This document shows, one piece after another, positions 13,063-26,497 of a stretch of 64,000 nt of DNA; positions within the stretch are counted from its first letter, which is position 1; each line of letters starts with the position of its first letter. Position numbers and translations under genes: made by a program. The DNA is from Datura wrightii. Lineage: Eukaryota > Streptophyta > Magnoliopsida > Solanales > Solanaceae. The stretch covers positions 70,966,001 through 71,030,000 of the forward strand of contig JASDFA010000019.1 of the NCBI GenBank assembly GCA_035772735.1, written 5' to 3'. The notes beneath the pieces were generated by a model. That model was not told where the DNA came from and did not search any database. It was given only the letters and a program-made list of their open reading frames with translations.

Positions 13063-13294
13063 ATGAGCTTTTAATCTCCTAAAATTCCCTCTTTCTGTTG
13101 CTTTCTTCCTTCAGTAAACAACTTTCTTCTGTCTCTTTCTGTTGCGTTTTGCTTCTTTTCAATTCGGCTACTACTGTATGGCTCTTTACATGTGTGGAGA
13201 TTGATATCTACTGTTACTATTTCTTTTCAGAATACTACTATTTGTCGATTTGGGCTTTTCTGTTCATGTCTAGTTGTTGAAATTTGGAGAAATA

Positions 13295-13485
13295 ATGAAT
13301 ATTGGTAGTGGGTCATTGGTCACTGTTCCCAGTTCTGCTGCTTCTTGGAAGTCCAGTGATGTGGTTTCCGATCAGTTTCCAGTGGGCCTGCGGGTACTTG
13401 TAGTTGATGATGACCCTACCTGTTTAAGGATCTTGGAGAAGATGCTCAGGAACTGCCACTATGAAGGTACTAAATCCAATTCCAG

Positions 13486-13534
<49 letters not shown>

Positions 13535-16500
13535 AGTGCTTCTGATATGTTTGTAACTTTGTTTCCTATAGTTGACCATTTATTGGACATGTTTAAGTTT
13601 TGATTAATTTTTTGTGGTAAGTTTAAGCCTGCATTAATTTGTTCTGGTACATATGATGTGTGCGCTTGATTATTGATTCAAGATTTGGCTTTTATGAGAT
13701 TACGAATTTATGCTGGGAGAGAGGTGGTTTTAGATCTCTGTTTTGGATGTAATTTTAGTGAGATTTAAAGTTCAACAAATTGATATTTTGGATAATTTTT
13801 TCAAAGGAAAAGCAAAATTAGTTATTTTCCTTTTTGTACTCTTGCAATTAATTTTTGCTTATTGTATGTTCCAGTCACCAAGTGTAATAGGGCTGAGGTT
13901 GCACTATCATTACTCCGGGAAAACAAGAATGGGTTTGACATTGTTATTAGTGATGTCCACATGCCAGACATGGATGGTTTCAAACTTCTTGAGCACATTG
14001 GTCTGGAGATGGACCTGCCTGTTATAAGTGAGTATCCCTGTTTTTCTTTTCTTAGGTTGAGAAACTATTGCTTTGTACTAATTGGTGGATTATGACTTCC
14101 AATTTGTGATGGGCTAGTGATGTCCGCGGATGATAGTAAGGATGTGGTTATGAAAGGAGTTACTCATGGTGCATATGATTATCTAATCAAACCAGTGCGG
14201 ATTGAGGCACTGAAGAATATTTGGCAGCATGTTGTTCGTAAAAAGAAACATGAGTGGAAGGACAACAATTTCGATCAATCAGGAAGTGTGGAAGAGGGAG
14301 ATCGGCAGCAGAAACCATCAGAAGATGTTGATTACTCATCTTCAGCTAATGAAGGAAACTGGAAAAACTCAAAGAAAAGAAAGGAAGAGGAAGAAGAAGC
14401 TGAAGAAAGGGATGATACATCCACACTAAAGAAGCCACGTGTCGTTTGGTCTGTGGAGCTTCATCAACAATTTGTACAAGCTGTGCATCAACTTGGAATT
14501 GACAGTATGACCATTTTCTATTCTGTTTGCTATATGTTTCACCTTTTATCTTGTTAATATTGCCTTGTTTCTCTGTATGTTCTGATGTTAGTTTTTTATT
14601 CCGCATGCCATTTACCTCCTCTTTTAGGGGTACTTGTCTTGTAATCTGTTAACATAGTTCCCACTTGTATATGGGTGGGTTCTCCCTTAAGTGCTTTTTT
14701 AGTACGAGCGAGCTTGTAAACATTCCCTGTTTTGTGTGTTTGGTTTCTGGCAGTGAGAACTGAACAGAGACCTGTGACCTTTCAACTGGTAGAAAGAGTT
14801 CTTTTCAGTTGAATTATCCATTAGCCTAACCTAACTGTTGTCTCTTTTGCTGCCTCGTGCTTCTTCCCTTCTTCGTTCTTCCCCCCAGCCTTGGGTGGAC
14901 GGCCCTTGGGTGGACAGTGAAGGAGAAGTATCCAATTTAGAGATGTTGTTACCAGCAAAGTGAATCCATAGCTGCTTTCCGTATACTTCATACTTCAAAT
15001 GCAGATTATTGTGTTCTCCATTTCTTTACAGAATTTATTTTGGTTTCATGCATCTTTCTCTATTTGCCAACTCCAACTAGCTTGGAATTGAGGCTTAGTT
15101 ATAGCTGTTGTTGCATCTTTCTCTATTTGTATTCTGCTTTCTCCAGAATGAGGGAGGGGGGCGGAGTAGTTGGACATCTTGACTTTGTTCACAGGATTAC
15201 TTCCTTCATCCAATTTTAAATTTTCTTTGCAGATGTTAAAAGGAGGAAGTTTGAACAGCTTATTAAAGTAGTTTCAGTTACCTATATGGTTGAGGGGTCT
15301 GAAATTGGGTGAATCTGGGTTTGGGGGGGGGGGGGGTGGTTTCTTAAAGACACCTACATGATAGCTTAAGTAGTATAAACTATAGCATGAACTCTATGAA
15401 ATTTTTTTGGGTTTAGCCTGGTTAGTTTTGGTTTGTTCAGATGTCACTCTGTCATATCAAATTTATTAAGTGTCAACGAAAGATTGATATTATTCTATTT
15501 ATTGTTAGTCCAATCATTATATCAGATAATTTTGTACCTGACTTTGAAGTGCTATTGCAGTTGAAGTGGTCAAGAAGTAACATAAAGTATATAGAGTTAA
15601 TCGCAACAGAGCGTCAATTATAGGTTAAATTTTCTCAGCATGATGTGCTAAAAGAAAGACAAAAGAAACAATGAAATAGAAGCTGGATATAATGGGAGAA
15701 ATGATTAGAAGTGTTGGAAAAGAAAAAGAAAAAGAAAAAGAATGAAATTGGAAACAAAAAATGACTAGGAAAGAAAAATAAACAAAAAAATTCTCAACTG
15801 TGCTAACTTTTTTAGAGTATCTTTCACCATTTAATCTTGTTATAAGAGAGTCATATAATTTGTTTTGCTGCTTTTTACTGTACAACTTGGTTTATGTGAA
15901 TTCCAAATGAATGGTTATCTACTCATTTGTTGTTTATTCTTCCACGCTAAACGTTTCAACATTGAGTATGAATGCAGAGGCCGTTCCCAAGAAAATCCTG
16001 GAACTGATGAATGTTCCTGGACTTACCAGAGAAAATGTTGCTAGCCACCTTCAGGTAATTTAAGACTTTTACTTCTTACCCTTTTAAAGTGTCATGCCCA
16101 AGAAGTTTAATTGCCCGAAGTCTACTTGTTTTGGTTGTGTAGTACAAAAAATGTTTGCCTAATCTCTTTAGCAGAGAACTCAATTGTAGCAATCATTTTC
16201 TGCAGAAATATCGGTTGTATCTCAGAAGGTTGAGTGGTGTATCGCAGCACCAGAATGGACTGAACAGCTCTTTCATAGGACGCCCAGATGCAACCTTTGG
16301 GACAATATCTCCCCTCAATGGGCTTGATATTCAAGCTATTGCTGCTGCTGGTCAAATCCCTGCACAAAGTCTTGCTACCCTCCAAGCAGCGGCCCTAGGT
16401 AGATCTGCTACAAAATCTGCCATATCTGTGCCCCTAGTAGATCAAAGAAACCTTTTCAGCTTCGAAATTTCCAAGTTGAGATTTCCAGAAGGGCAACAAC

Positions 16501-17556
16501 AACTGAATAATAGCAATAAGCAAATTGACTTGCTGCATGGAATTCCAACCACCATGGAACCGAAGCAACTTGCAAATTTGCACCACCCTTCCCAATCCTT
16601 CGTGGGTATGAATATGCAAGTGAACTCCACGTCACAACATAATAATTCTGTGCTTATGCGAATGTCCCAATCACAACCTAGGGCTCAAATGCTAAATGGA
16701 GCGAATAATGGCAGTCAAGTTTCGAGGCTTCCATTGTCCATGCAGCAATCTTTGTCATCAGAGGGGATACCTGGTGGGGTCCTAGCACAGAGTGGTATCG
16801 TTGACAATGCACGAGGGAGTGTGTACAATCCAGTCTCCCAAGCATCTTCAATGGTAGACTTCTCGGTAAAAAGCAAGGAGTTGCAAAGCTACAACTTTTC
16901 TCTTGGGAGTAATAGTTCAGGGATATCCACTTTGACTAATCGAGGGATGCTTCAGGAAGCGATGAATTCTGATATCAAAGGATCTAGAGGCTTCCCTTCT
17001 AATTATGATATTTTCAATGAACTCCATCAGCCAAAATCTCAGAACTGGGGTTTACAGAATATTGGTTCAATCTTTGACGCATCTCATCATCCAAGTATAC
17101 AAGGAACTCAGGGTGTCTCATCACAATTGTTACTACAACAGGGGATTTCTTCGACACACAACAATGGACAAAACAGAAATGCTCCTATTGGGAAACCAAT
17201 GTACTCCAATGGGGAAGAAAGTGGACATGCTAGTCCTATGGGTGGACCACAACTTAACTCTGTTGGTGGGAATATGCTTGCTGTTAAAGCTGAAAGATTT
17301 CCCGAAGCAGACTATCGGAGTATCATTCTCCCTGAGCAATTTGGACAGGACGACCTCATGAGTGCCTTCCTAAAACAGGTGAGTTCTAACTTGTTTTCCT
17401 TGACGAAGATAGCTTCTAAAATCAATTTTTGTAGTTCATGAATAAGCTCCCATCGCTAATTTGGATAATTTGCATGTGCAACAGCAAGGAAGTGTTGGAC
17501 CAGTTGAAACTGAATTTGGCTTCGATGGATACACATTGGACAATCTTCCGGTTTAA
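13295..17556 (+). CDS. ARR1: Type-B response regulator (ARR1/ARR2-like), six exons
   Basis: Nuclear transcription factor at the end of the cytokinin His-Asp phosphorelay. Exons inferred from GT/AG sites and unbroken frame: 13295-13466, 13875-14027, 14118-14504, 15978-16054, 16206-17378, 17485-17556. Together they give 2,034 nt, 677 aa. The receiver domain (about 30-150) has the acidic pocket VVDDDP (38-40), phospho-acceptor Asp84 in SDVHMPDMDG and Lys133 in LIKPVR. An acidic linker with a KKRK-type nuclear signal follows. The GARP/Myb-like DNA-binding domain (about 213-275: VVWSVELHQQFV, VPKKILELMNVPGL, VASHLQKYRLYLRRL) is split over exons 3-5. The long Gln/Asn/Ser-rich C-terminus is a likely activation domain. 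Receiver wording (EVTKCNRAE, SADDSK, HGAYDYLIKPVR) places it near ARR1/ARR2 rather than ARR11/ARR14. No disabling change is seen. Confidence 0.95.
13493..13532. repeat. (TC)n microsatellite in intron 1
   Basis: About 20 TC units starting 26 bp downstream of the exon 1 donor site (AAG/GTACTAAAT) of the response regulator. Confidence 0.95.
15323..15336. repeat. Poly-G run in intron 3
   Basis: Fourteen consecutive G bases inside the 1,473-bp third intron of the response regulator. Such runs are prone to sequencing length error. Confidence 0.85.
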
Positions 17557-18987
17557 GATGTGAACAAAGCTTAGTTGATGTACCTGACAGTTTAAACGTA
17601 TAATTTGAAGACGCCAGTGTACATAGTTTCTGCTACACCTGAAAAGCCTATGAACCAAAATGGAGGAGTCTCAGTTTTCTATTCAGCTATAAAAGTTGGA
17701 CTCTGGTCTAAAAGACATAGCTGTTGGATGAAAAGTATGGACATCGGATAGATCACAGAAGGAAAAAGACTTAGCTGTAAGATGATACACTAGTGCATGG
17801 TGTGCCAAAGGCAAACATGCAAAGTTTTGGCTGGTACTGGTAGGTGATTTAGGAGAATCACATTTCTTGGGTGCAGACGTTAGGTGCAGGGATATTCGTA
17901 AACAGGAGGGTCAAGTTCTAACATCAATAATGCAATCATTTCCCTTTTCACGTTCAGGATTGATCTTTTGATGTACAGATTTCTTGAATTGCTTACTAGG
18001 ATAAGTCTGTCGGATTCATGTAGTTGTTCATTGTTTTGCTCCATTTCATGATTTGTTTTTAGGTGTGCAGCTCAAACTCTGAGATGTATAGGTCTGTGGA
18101 AGTTGTGTTTTATACTAATATGACCATTTTCACATTTTCTTTCTTCACTTACTGTTGAGGTTTACCTAGAACGGGAGACCATATAAACCAGAAGAGAGCA
18201 ATAACCTAAACGACTGCCTTATTTGTTAAACAATACATGACCCAAGAGATCAAGCTCATTTTCTTTTTCATTATAGCAAGGGTAGCTGTAGTCATTCTTG
18301 TGGTGTGCTTTTATTATTTTTCATAAATATAAAGTAGTTGTCCCAAACGTCATAAACAACAGTAAGAAAGCTTTCGTCATAATAAACAAGAAGATATGCA
18401 AAAGAAGACTGCAGTTGCCTGAGTTTTAAAATAGTCTTCAACGTCATAATCTAAGAAAGCTTTCGTCTTTTCATCTTCTCAGTCACATACATTATTAAGG
18501 CCTACATAAACTGAACGTCAGATTTCTGGTACATCACCAACAGTAAAGAGCAAATGTAATTGCTTTACAAGTGACTGACGTACCCAAATTTTAGAAACCA
18601 AGTGAAAATATATTCCACTTAAATTTTTTCTATTTCAAACAAGCCATGTTTATCTGAGTTGCATCCACACCCAGGAACTCTTTGCGCGTGCATGTGTGTG
18701 TGAGAGATGGAGAGAAGGAGAGGGAGAGAGATGAACAAACCAAGGTATATTCTTGTCTGCTAATTATACAGGTATTAACATATAAAGTCAAACATTGTCT
18801 GGATAAAAGAATTCCACAGTAAGCAATAGTTACAAATCAAAACTTGTCGAGAAGACCTTGTCCCCGAATACACATTGACACAATCTGACAGACTGATTAA
18901 AAGATTGGCACCAGCATTATGTTGCAGAATCTAAAGAATGAAACAATTGGCAGTTATGAAATGAAGAGAAAATGCCGCATCTCACTG
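17557..18987. other. Convergent intergenic region and 3' UTRs
   Basis: This is the space between the stop of the response regulator (+) and the stop of the COBRA-like gene (-). No ORF is supported. It should contain both 3' UTRs; no clear polyadenylation signal stands out. A GA/GT-rich stretch lies at about 18690-18735. Confidence 0.6.
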
Positions 18988-21881
18988 CTATTGTCGCACC
19001 AACATAAAAACCAGAACTGCTAGTATGGAAGTAGTAACAGTGAAAGAAGATATTCTAGATGAACTGCTTGTTGGGAGTACCTTTGGCAATGAGCACTCTT
19101 CTCCATTGAAGTATAATTTTGTCGGGAACCCATCACCAGCAGGAATGTTGATGCCAGGGATATTCTTCTTTGTGAATGAGATTACTGATTGCTGTTTCCC
19201 AGGTACTCGGGGATCTTTCTCAGGATTAGCTCCATCTGTTTCTGCTACTAGATAGTTCAAGCCCGGAAGGCCCTGCATGAATATGGTATTATTAACCCCG
19301 TCTAACATAGTTCCATTGAATGAATACACTGCGTCAAAACCAGGGGCTGCTTTGTCCAATTCCACCGCAGTGAACCAATCAGCAAAAGAAGACTCGTCCC
19401 AGTTGAAGATGGTGATCCTGGCAGACCATCCGCCCCTATAATCTGTGAACAAATGCCAGTTGATGCTCACACCACAATTATCTCCACATGGCAATGGGTT
19501 CGAAACTGGAAGATGATTAATATCAGCCCAGGCAAGGGACATCTTGGTTCTATTCTCAAATGGAACCAGAAGAGCCTGAGATGGGAGGAGAAGAGCGGGA
19601 GCTTTCATACTACATGTACGAGCGGTATTAGAAGGGCAACCACAGGCGCATGTTGGACAAGGAATGATAGATTCATTATAGAAAGCAGAGAAAGATACAC
19701 AGCATCTGGGGCTAGCTCCTTTTGGTTGGGTGATGTTGCATACAACTTGCCAGCTTGCAAATACTGCTGTATCAGGTAACAATCCACTAGGATCAGGAAC
19801 TTGGGTGGGGCTTACACGGACTGGAGGTCCACATTTATAATCTGGATTCAGTCTGCCTTCAATCTTCCAATTTTGTGGAGGAGTGAACGAGGAGCGATTG
19901 AGATCTGGAGGCATTTTAAAGACATTCATCTGGAATGCTGAAACAGACTTGCTTGGGTCCATAGCAGGTGGCAAGATCGTCCCATTCCGGCAACAAAAAG
20001 GTATCATTCCCAACTTTGTATCATTGGTCTTTTCCAGAGGCAGATCAATTAGTGTTGGCCTTCTCTCACAGTTCAATCCATTGGAGAAGTCAAGGTTTTG
20101 ATAAAATTTTCCCTGTGGCCCAAAAACGCAGTCAGAAGTATCAACAACAGAGGGATAAGCGCCTTTCATTTCCCAAATAAACTCATCCTTCATCCAGTCC
20201 CAACTTAGTTTCCAGTGATCAAGGCGGCCGAGGGGGTTATGGTTTGCAATAGTAACCTGCGCCCAGTAATTTGAATCATATGTTCTTAGGATATCATACA
20301 TAATTGTAAGATCCCCATGTTGGCGTGGACTAAACTCCTCATCCAATGTCAGATTTGTCTTGAATTTTGGGTCTTTAGTGCAGCATACTTGCATAACACT
20401 CTTTCCTGAACAGTTAAGATAGGCAATTCAGATAATTAAGATAGGCAATTCAGATAAGGGACAAATATAGTTTTAAAAAAAAAAGGAGAAGAAATTACTA
20501 AGGCAGGTGGAATTTCTAATGCTAGGCAGGTAGAAATTCCAAATAACACATGTTCTGAACCACTAAGTTTATTAACAATTCAAGCAATAAGCTTGAAATG
20601 TCAATGGTAGATGATAAACCAAATTTCCAGGTAACAATTCAAGAAATTTTGCAAAAGATCCATTAGGAATACTAGGTAAGACAGCATCAAATTACTGCTA
20701 ATCTTTACAAAGTATATACTTCCTTAGAGTTGTCAAAATTCAGACATAATGCTCCATCCAAGTTGACATAGTAATGAACCAAATTCTCCAGAAAATAATT
20801 TGTCTAGTAACCATCTTTATCACTCTCCAATAAATCTAATTTGAAAGTAAAATAGTATAGGACCCATGATTTTGTGAGAGAGAAAAAAATCATGAGGTTA
20901 GATCGTCTATTGTTGTTTGGCTAATAATTTCAGAAATTTTAACGAAGCTATCATCTTTCTCTCGCTCAATAAACCAATTTGAATGTTAATTTAACCTCCA
21001 GCGCCATTAGAAGAAACAACAATAACCAGCTTATGACCATGGCCAACAGATCTGAACTAAAGCCATTCCACTTTGCAAGTAGCACAAAAGAAGTACTCCA
21101 TAAAAATCCAAAACTTTGGCCTAAATTTGATAACTAAAGCAGAAAAACAAAGTTGCATAAGACTTAGTAACAACTCAATCAGAATATATCCTCTGCAAAT
21201 TATCCAAACCATTGAGAATTCACATAATCAGTCCTACTAATTTAGGAGTTAATTTTTGTTATTGTATCTACAAAAATTAAAAGCACGGTGCACCAGTGAA
21301 TTTAAATTCAAGATCCGTCTATGATCCGTACCTTGCATAGAGGGTTTAGGGCAAATGAACCCATCATTTACCAAAGAGATATTAGACGGCATAGGGACAC
21401 TAGGAGACCCAACTCCAAACTGGGTACCCACAATTTGAATTTGCACAGTCGTCTGTGTAGTATCTCCAGCAGTTTCAACAGCAGTCTTAAGATCAGAGGC
21501 CGGAAATCCAGCAAAGATAGTACCATTACCAACCTTGGCAGGAAATGAAGCCCCATCAGCAAGAACAGCATTAGAAGCAGAAACCAAAAGCTCATCATGT
21601 TGAAACCCAACAAAGACTCTCCATAACTTCAGCTCGTCAAGCCCGTTGTTAATAATGCTGAGAATGGACTGAAACTTGTATGGTTGATGAGATGGGTCGG
21701 ATTTCAAAGTGGGTTTAATTTTGGATCCGGAAGTGAACACATACTGCAAGAATATACCGTTGCAGTCTTCGGATGCCGGTGCCGGAGCTTCAGCCGCCGG
21801 AGATGTTTGTCCGGCGACTTGGGTCAGATGAACGGCAGCGGTGATGAGGAGGAAGAGAGAGAAAAATGTGGTGGGTGCCAT
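18988..21881 (-). CDS. COBL7: COBRA-like GPI-anchored protein (COBL7-like), two exons
   Basis: Extracellular GPI-anchored protein of the COBRA family, which acts at the plasma membrane/wall interface in cellulose deposition and oriented growth. Exon 1 is 21332-21881 and exon 2 is 18988-20405, with a 926-bp intron (donor CAAG/GTACGG, acceptor TTCAG/GAAAG). The 1,968 nt give 655 aa, close to COBL7 of Arabidopsis. A signal peptide (about 1-24, ending VAG) leads into the N-terminal extension of about 160 residues that marks the COBL7-11 subgroup. The COBRA core follows, with CCVS at about 418-421 and the CPTCACGC cysteine cluster just after it. A Ser-rich segment and a hydrophobic tail (ILAVLVFMLV) fit GPI-anchor addition. 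Several N-X-S/T glycosylation sites are visible. The gene looks intact. Assignment to COBL7 rather than COBL8 is by general similarity. Confidence 0.94.
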
Positions 21882-21913
21882 GTTCTTTTAATGTGCTTTT
21901 GGATTCGAAGACT

Positions 21914-21938
21914 ATTATATATATATATATATATATAT
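21914..21938. repeat. (TA)n tract just upstream of the COBRA-like start
   Basis: About 12 TA units lie 33-57 bp upstream of the start codon on the minus strand, so in the 5' UTR or core promoter. It could supply TATA function; this is inference. Confidence 0.85.
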
Positions 21939-21959
21939 GTCTGAATCAATATGTGTATA

Positions 21960-24444
21960 GTCGTGTGTTGTGTGTGTGTGTATGTGAAGAGAAATGAAAA
22001 CGCGGAGAGGGAAAAAGAAAGGGAGACGAAAGAGTGTAGACAGCTTAGATAAAGCTGTTAATTAATTTTCTTTCAAAAAAAAAAGTAGGTTTGAATATCT
22101 AAAATAAAAAATATATATATTTTTATTTTTGATACTACTCTCCGTTTCATTTTAATTATTAGATATATTAAAAATAATTATTTTAAAATTTAAAAAATAA
22201 TTAATTATATTTTTTCAACTCTATCATTAATACTTAAAGTCATTCTAAATATGAAAAAAATTATTATTGTATGTTTCCAAAAAATTAATAGGTCTATATT
22301 AGTCAAATTAGCATCACTATTAATTTTTTTTTAATAAGTATGCAAATCTTAACCTAATAATTAAAATGGAACAGAGGAGTATGATGTTTCTTCGGCTTAC
22401 GTATATCTTAATTAATTTTAAAGGATATTTGTTACCTCTTTCTAATAATAAATACCTATCTATCACAGACTATGATATTAAAAAAAAAATCATCTATTAC
22501 TTTTTATTTATACTTGATATTAAATTCGAGACCTCACGATTTTCAGTCCATTTAATGGATATCTAAGTCACAATCTTGAATGTTAAGATTTTTCTTTTCT
22601 TTTCTATTCCATCTTAATTTATATGCTTTCACTTTGATGTCAAATATGTTTAACTATATTTTATTACTGGTAATATTATTAATTACCATCTCATTTGAAC
22701 TCATCTTACTCTTTAACTTCAAATCTTGAATGAATTTATTTTTCAAAAATATTTTACTTTAAATCAAGAAATGAGTTAACAAAAATAATGTCTCCCAATA
22801 TATATTTATTTATAAGAATAACTATGAACGGTAAGTTAGATAGAAAATCAAATTCGATTAAGGCGAAGTTGAAGCTTTTGTCTATCATTAATTTGCAATT
22901 TAGTAAAAATGTTATGGAATAAAATGAAACGAGTAGTTTTTTTAAATTAAAAGAAAAAAAAAGAAAGAAAGAGAAAGATTGGGAGTAAACAAAAGAATTA
23001 TAAAATGAAAATTAAATTGATAAAATTTAGATAGTTAACTAAATAAACTAGTAAATTCCTTGAACTTTGTTGTAACATATTTGGTTGGAAATGAATTAAA
23101 GTAATAATGGTAGCGTGGCGTCTATGAATGGGTAATCGCTGCTTATATTGAATTATTAAAATTTTGGTTAGTGTTGTTTAATATAGGATTTGAAAATTGA
23201 AGTGGATGGGCAAAGTGGAGCCCACTTTGCAATGGGTTACCGTTGAGGAAGATCGTTGTTTGATTGTTTTCCTCTAAAAAATAGTTCTGCGAGGCTGAAA
23301 GCGAAATGCTTTATGTGGGGTTGGGCTGGGAACTTTACTTAACTACTGCCTTCTGAAAAAGTCCAAATAGTTAACACTTTCAAATACCACTAGAATTTAA
23401 ATTCAGTGGAAGTAAAACTTGAAATCTGAGGTGTTTAATTTGTTTTTCTTTAACAGGACTACAAATTCGAACCTTTGGCAGTGAAGATCAAAATTACGGT
23501 TTTTGTATTCTGATTCTCTCCATCTCATCCTCGCAAAGTATAGTCGGACTCAAAAGTATGAAAAGTATATTGTAATAGTTGCTACTCAACGTTGAAAAGG
23601 TTTTACTGAAATAATAATGGAAGAATATATGGGTTAGTTTATACCAAAAATTATATTATAGAAAAATAATTAATTATTTTAATTCATATTTGATTTATTA
23701 TCTTTTTAGTTTTTTCTCCTCATTAATTATTTTTTGAGAATATTACGTAATTACGTATATTTTACTACCTATTTACAATATATAACAATACTTTTAAAAA
23801 TTACAAAAATTAACAAAGTAATTACACAAATAGCAAGATACCTAGTTTTTAAAATAGTTACCATTGTATCAACTCTTCACTAATCTCTCTCCAAGTTACT
23901 ACTTGTAATGTTTCTCTCCAATTAACTGCCCTAGTTTTTATCTTCAAAGCCCCCAAGATTTTCTATGATTATCTTTCTCACAATCATCATTTCGGCCGTG
24001 ATTATTGGATAAGTTTTATCTAATTCAGAAGGAGTTTTGCAATTGCGCTCTCTCTCTCTCTCTCTCAGCCATGACGATATATTTACAGACTTGAGTTGAA
24101 AGGGAGAGAGTCGTTTGAGGCTATTGAGTTTGAGCTTTAAAAGATTTCGAAGGAATCGAATGCCCACGAGAAGAGATTTTGCAGCTCTATCCGTCTGGGA
24201 GTAACAGCGACGAAATGAGTCTGATGTAAAACCGGTGACAGGGGTGTCAATGTCGACCTTTTTTCGATGGTCTACGGTCTACCGGCACGTAAAGTGATGA
24301 TAGGGTTAGGTGCTGGGGAATTGTTGTATCAATGGCGAATTTATACATTACGTATCAGTTATTATTAGACTGATACATATTGATACACACTATCTTCATC
24401 TTTTATCTTGATTTCAAGATGTTTTTTTATATAAATTTCTCCTA
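21960..24444. other. COBRA-like upstream region and AT-rich intergenic DNA
   Basis: No gene seen. It includes GT-rich sequence at 21966-21985, a (TC)n run at about 24046-24067, and long AT-rich stretches. The open frame at 23931-24167 (minus) is driven by the TC repeat and is not supported as a gene. Confidence 0.55.
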
Positions 24445-24652
24445 TTTTTTATACAATCAACTACTTGAACAATATCATTTTCATATTAATGACACAATAT
24501 ATCAGTCTCTTCTCCTTTTTTTTTTGGATACAACCAACTAGTTGAGCAATATCGTTTTCATAAAAATGATACAATATATCAGTCTCTTCTCCTTTTTTTT
24601 TTGGATACAACCAACTAGTTGAGTAATATCATTTTCATATTAATGATAAAAT
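24445..24652. repeat. Three-unit, ~77-bp tandem repeat
   Basis: GGATACAACCAACTAGTTGA occurs at 24526 and 24603 (77-bp period), with a diverged earlier unit at about 24450. Each unit also holds a TTTTCAT..TAATGA..ACAATATATCAGTC core and a T-run. A further partial core appears near 24750-24780. Confidence 0.75.
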
Positions 24653-25199
24653 ACTAAAATGTATCAATAGATAATAGACTGATAAAGAATGATATAGACA
24701 ATGTTCATCTTGTATCTGAGTTATCCTATTATATGATACTGACTTTATTTTCATATTAACGATACAATATATCAGTATCAGATAAAACTATTTAGACATT
24801 TTTTTCAGACGATTGTACCATTGATACACCCAAAGAAACTGAAAAAAATCAAATATGTAATGATGATACACCAAAGAAAAAAATTCAAAATCTACGATTT
24901 CAAATCTAGAAATTACACAGATGTGAATTTATTGTCATCAAATATGCAGCTTCCGTTAAAAGAATGATTCACTGTCATTAAATACGCAATTTCCATTAAA
25001 AAATAACAAACAACGCAGATTAAGAAGGAATTTAAGGATTTGAAATTTAGATACAACAATAATCGTGTTAATAAATTGTATCAAAAAATAAGAAAACAAG
25101 TTATTTACTGTAATTTCAATAAATCATGCTATTTTTATAATTATTTTAATATTAAATTTTATTTATAAAAATTGCTCTGATTTTTTGTAAACGTATTTG

Positions 25200-25325
25200 C
25201 TTCTTCTTTTTCATTCTTTTTTTTCTTTCTTCTTCATTCTTCTTTCTTATTTCTTCTGTTGTTTCTTCGTTCTTCTTTCTTTTTTTCTTTTTTTCCTTCT
25301 TCTTTCTTCTTCTTCTTTCATAATT
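25200..25325. repeat. TTC-rich low-complexity tract
   Basis: Near-pure pyrimidine (TTC/TTT) sequence. The long Phe/Ser-rich ORF across it is a composition artefact. Confidence 0.85.
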
Positions 25326-25796
25326 TTTGTATTCAAATTTATAAATAGTATGTGTAAATTTAATATTTTTAAAGAATATATATAGATTTTTTTATAGATA
25401 TGTCATTATAAAAATGTATTTATATAACATTAATATTACATTATTAATATCTAATGAATTTAATGTGATTATGAATTTTATATTTTAATGCATAAAAACT
25501 GATTAAGATGTGATACTCATATTTATCATTATGAATTTAAAAATTATTGGTTGAATTAACTTGAGAAATTTAGAACTCCATTGTTGGAGTTTTTAAAAGC
25601 TTGAAAATATACAAATAAGGTTTTGAATTTGTTGAAAATTTTAACAAATTGACTGTTGTGATTCGTTGATGGTATCAATTCAAAATTGTGGTTAAATTTT
25701 GAAGCTATTTGAAAAAGATTTGATCCATTTTGAATGAAGTTTTATAATTGAAGTTCTTAGAAGATCAAACACAATATTTTATATAATTTTATATAT

Positions 25797-26497
25797 GGAA
25801 AAGGGTCAAAAATATCCTTAACATATGAAAAATGGATCATTAATATCTTTCTTCCACCTTTTGATTTAAAAATACCATCAACCTTGAAAATTTTAATATT
25901 TAGAGGTTTGGCATTTTATTTTCTTTACTTTTTATTTTAGGAATTAGTAAAACATATATCATTTACACATACAATCAAAATTAAAATTGAAAAAAATTAG
26001 AAATTAGAAATTTAAAATTCAAAGGAAAATTAAGAATTTGGAAAAAAACATATTATAAAGAGTACCTTTGTAGATCATCTTGATTAGAAATTGAGAATTT
26101 TTTTTATATTTTAAATATGAATTTTGTCAAGTTCAACAAATACTGGGTATGCCCGCAAAACAAAAATGCATTATTGAATAATAATTTATTAGTACATTAC
26201 ATATTCACATTTTAATATGCAAACAAACTTTTGAATTTATATTTTTGTTTGAATGTGCAAATTATATCAATTTTACTAATTCCTAAAATAAAAAGTAAAG
26301 AAAATAAAATTTCAAATCTCTAAATATTATAATTTTCAAGGTTGAGGGTATTTCTAGACCAAAAGGTAGAAGGAAGGATATTTTTAAGCAAAAAATTAAG
26401 GTTGAGGGTATATTTAAACGAAAAGATAGAAGAAGGGTATTTTTAGACCAAAAGGTGAAAGGAAGATATTTATGAGTCATTTTTCATATATTAAGGG
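25797..26497. mobile_element. Inverted-repeat MITE-like element
   Basis: The left arm (about 25797-25950) begins GAAAAGGGTCAAAAATATCC. It is the reverse complement of the right arm (about 26275-26497), which runs from TTTACTAATTCCTAAAATAA to CATATATTAAGG. The right arm also holds three degenerate tandem copies of a GGTTGAGGGTATTTnTA-type unit, and it lacks the last 18 bp expected opposite the left end. No coding capacity. The superfamily is not determined. Confidence 0.6.

Noticed and set aside
18988..20180. Plus-strand open frames across the COBRA-like exon
   Set aside because: Shadows of the minus-strand coding exon in other frames.
23931..24167. 78-codon minus-strand frame with RERERER run
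   Set aside because: The run is a translated TC microsatellite; no domain.
25197..25385. Phe-rich plus-strand frame
   Set aside because: Translation of a TTC/T-rich low-complexity tract.
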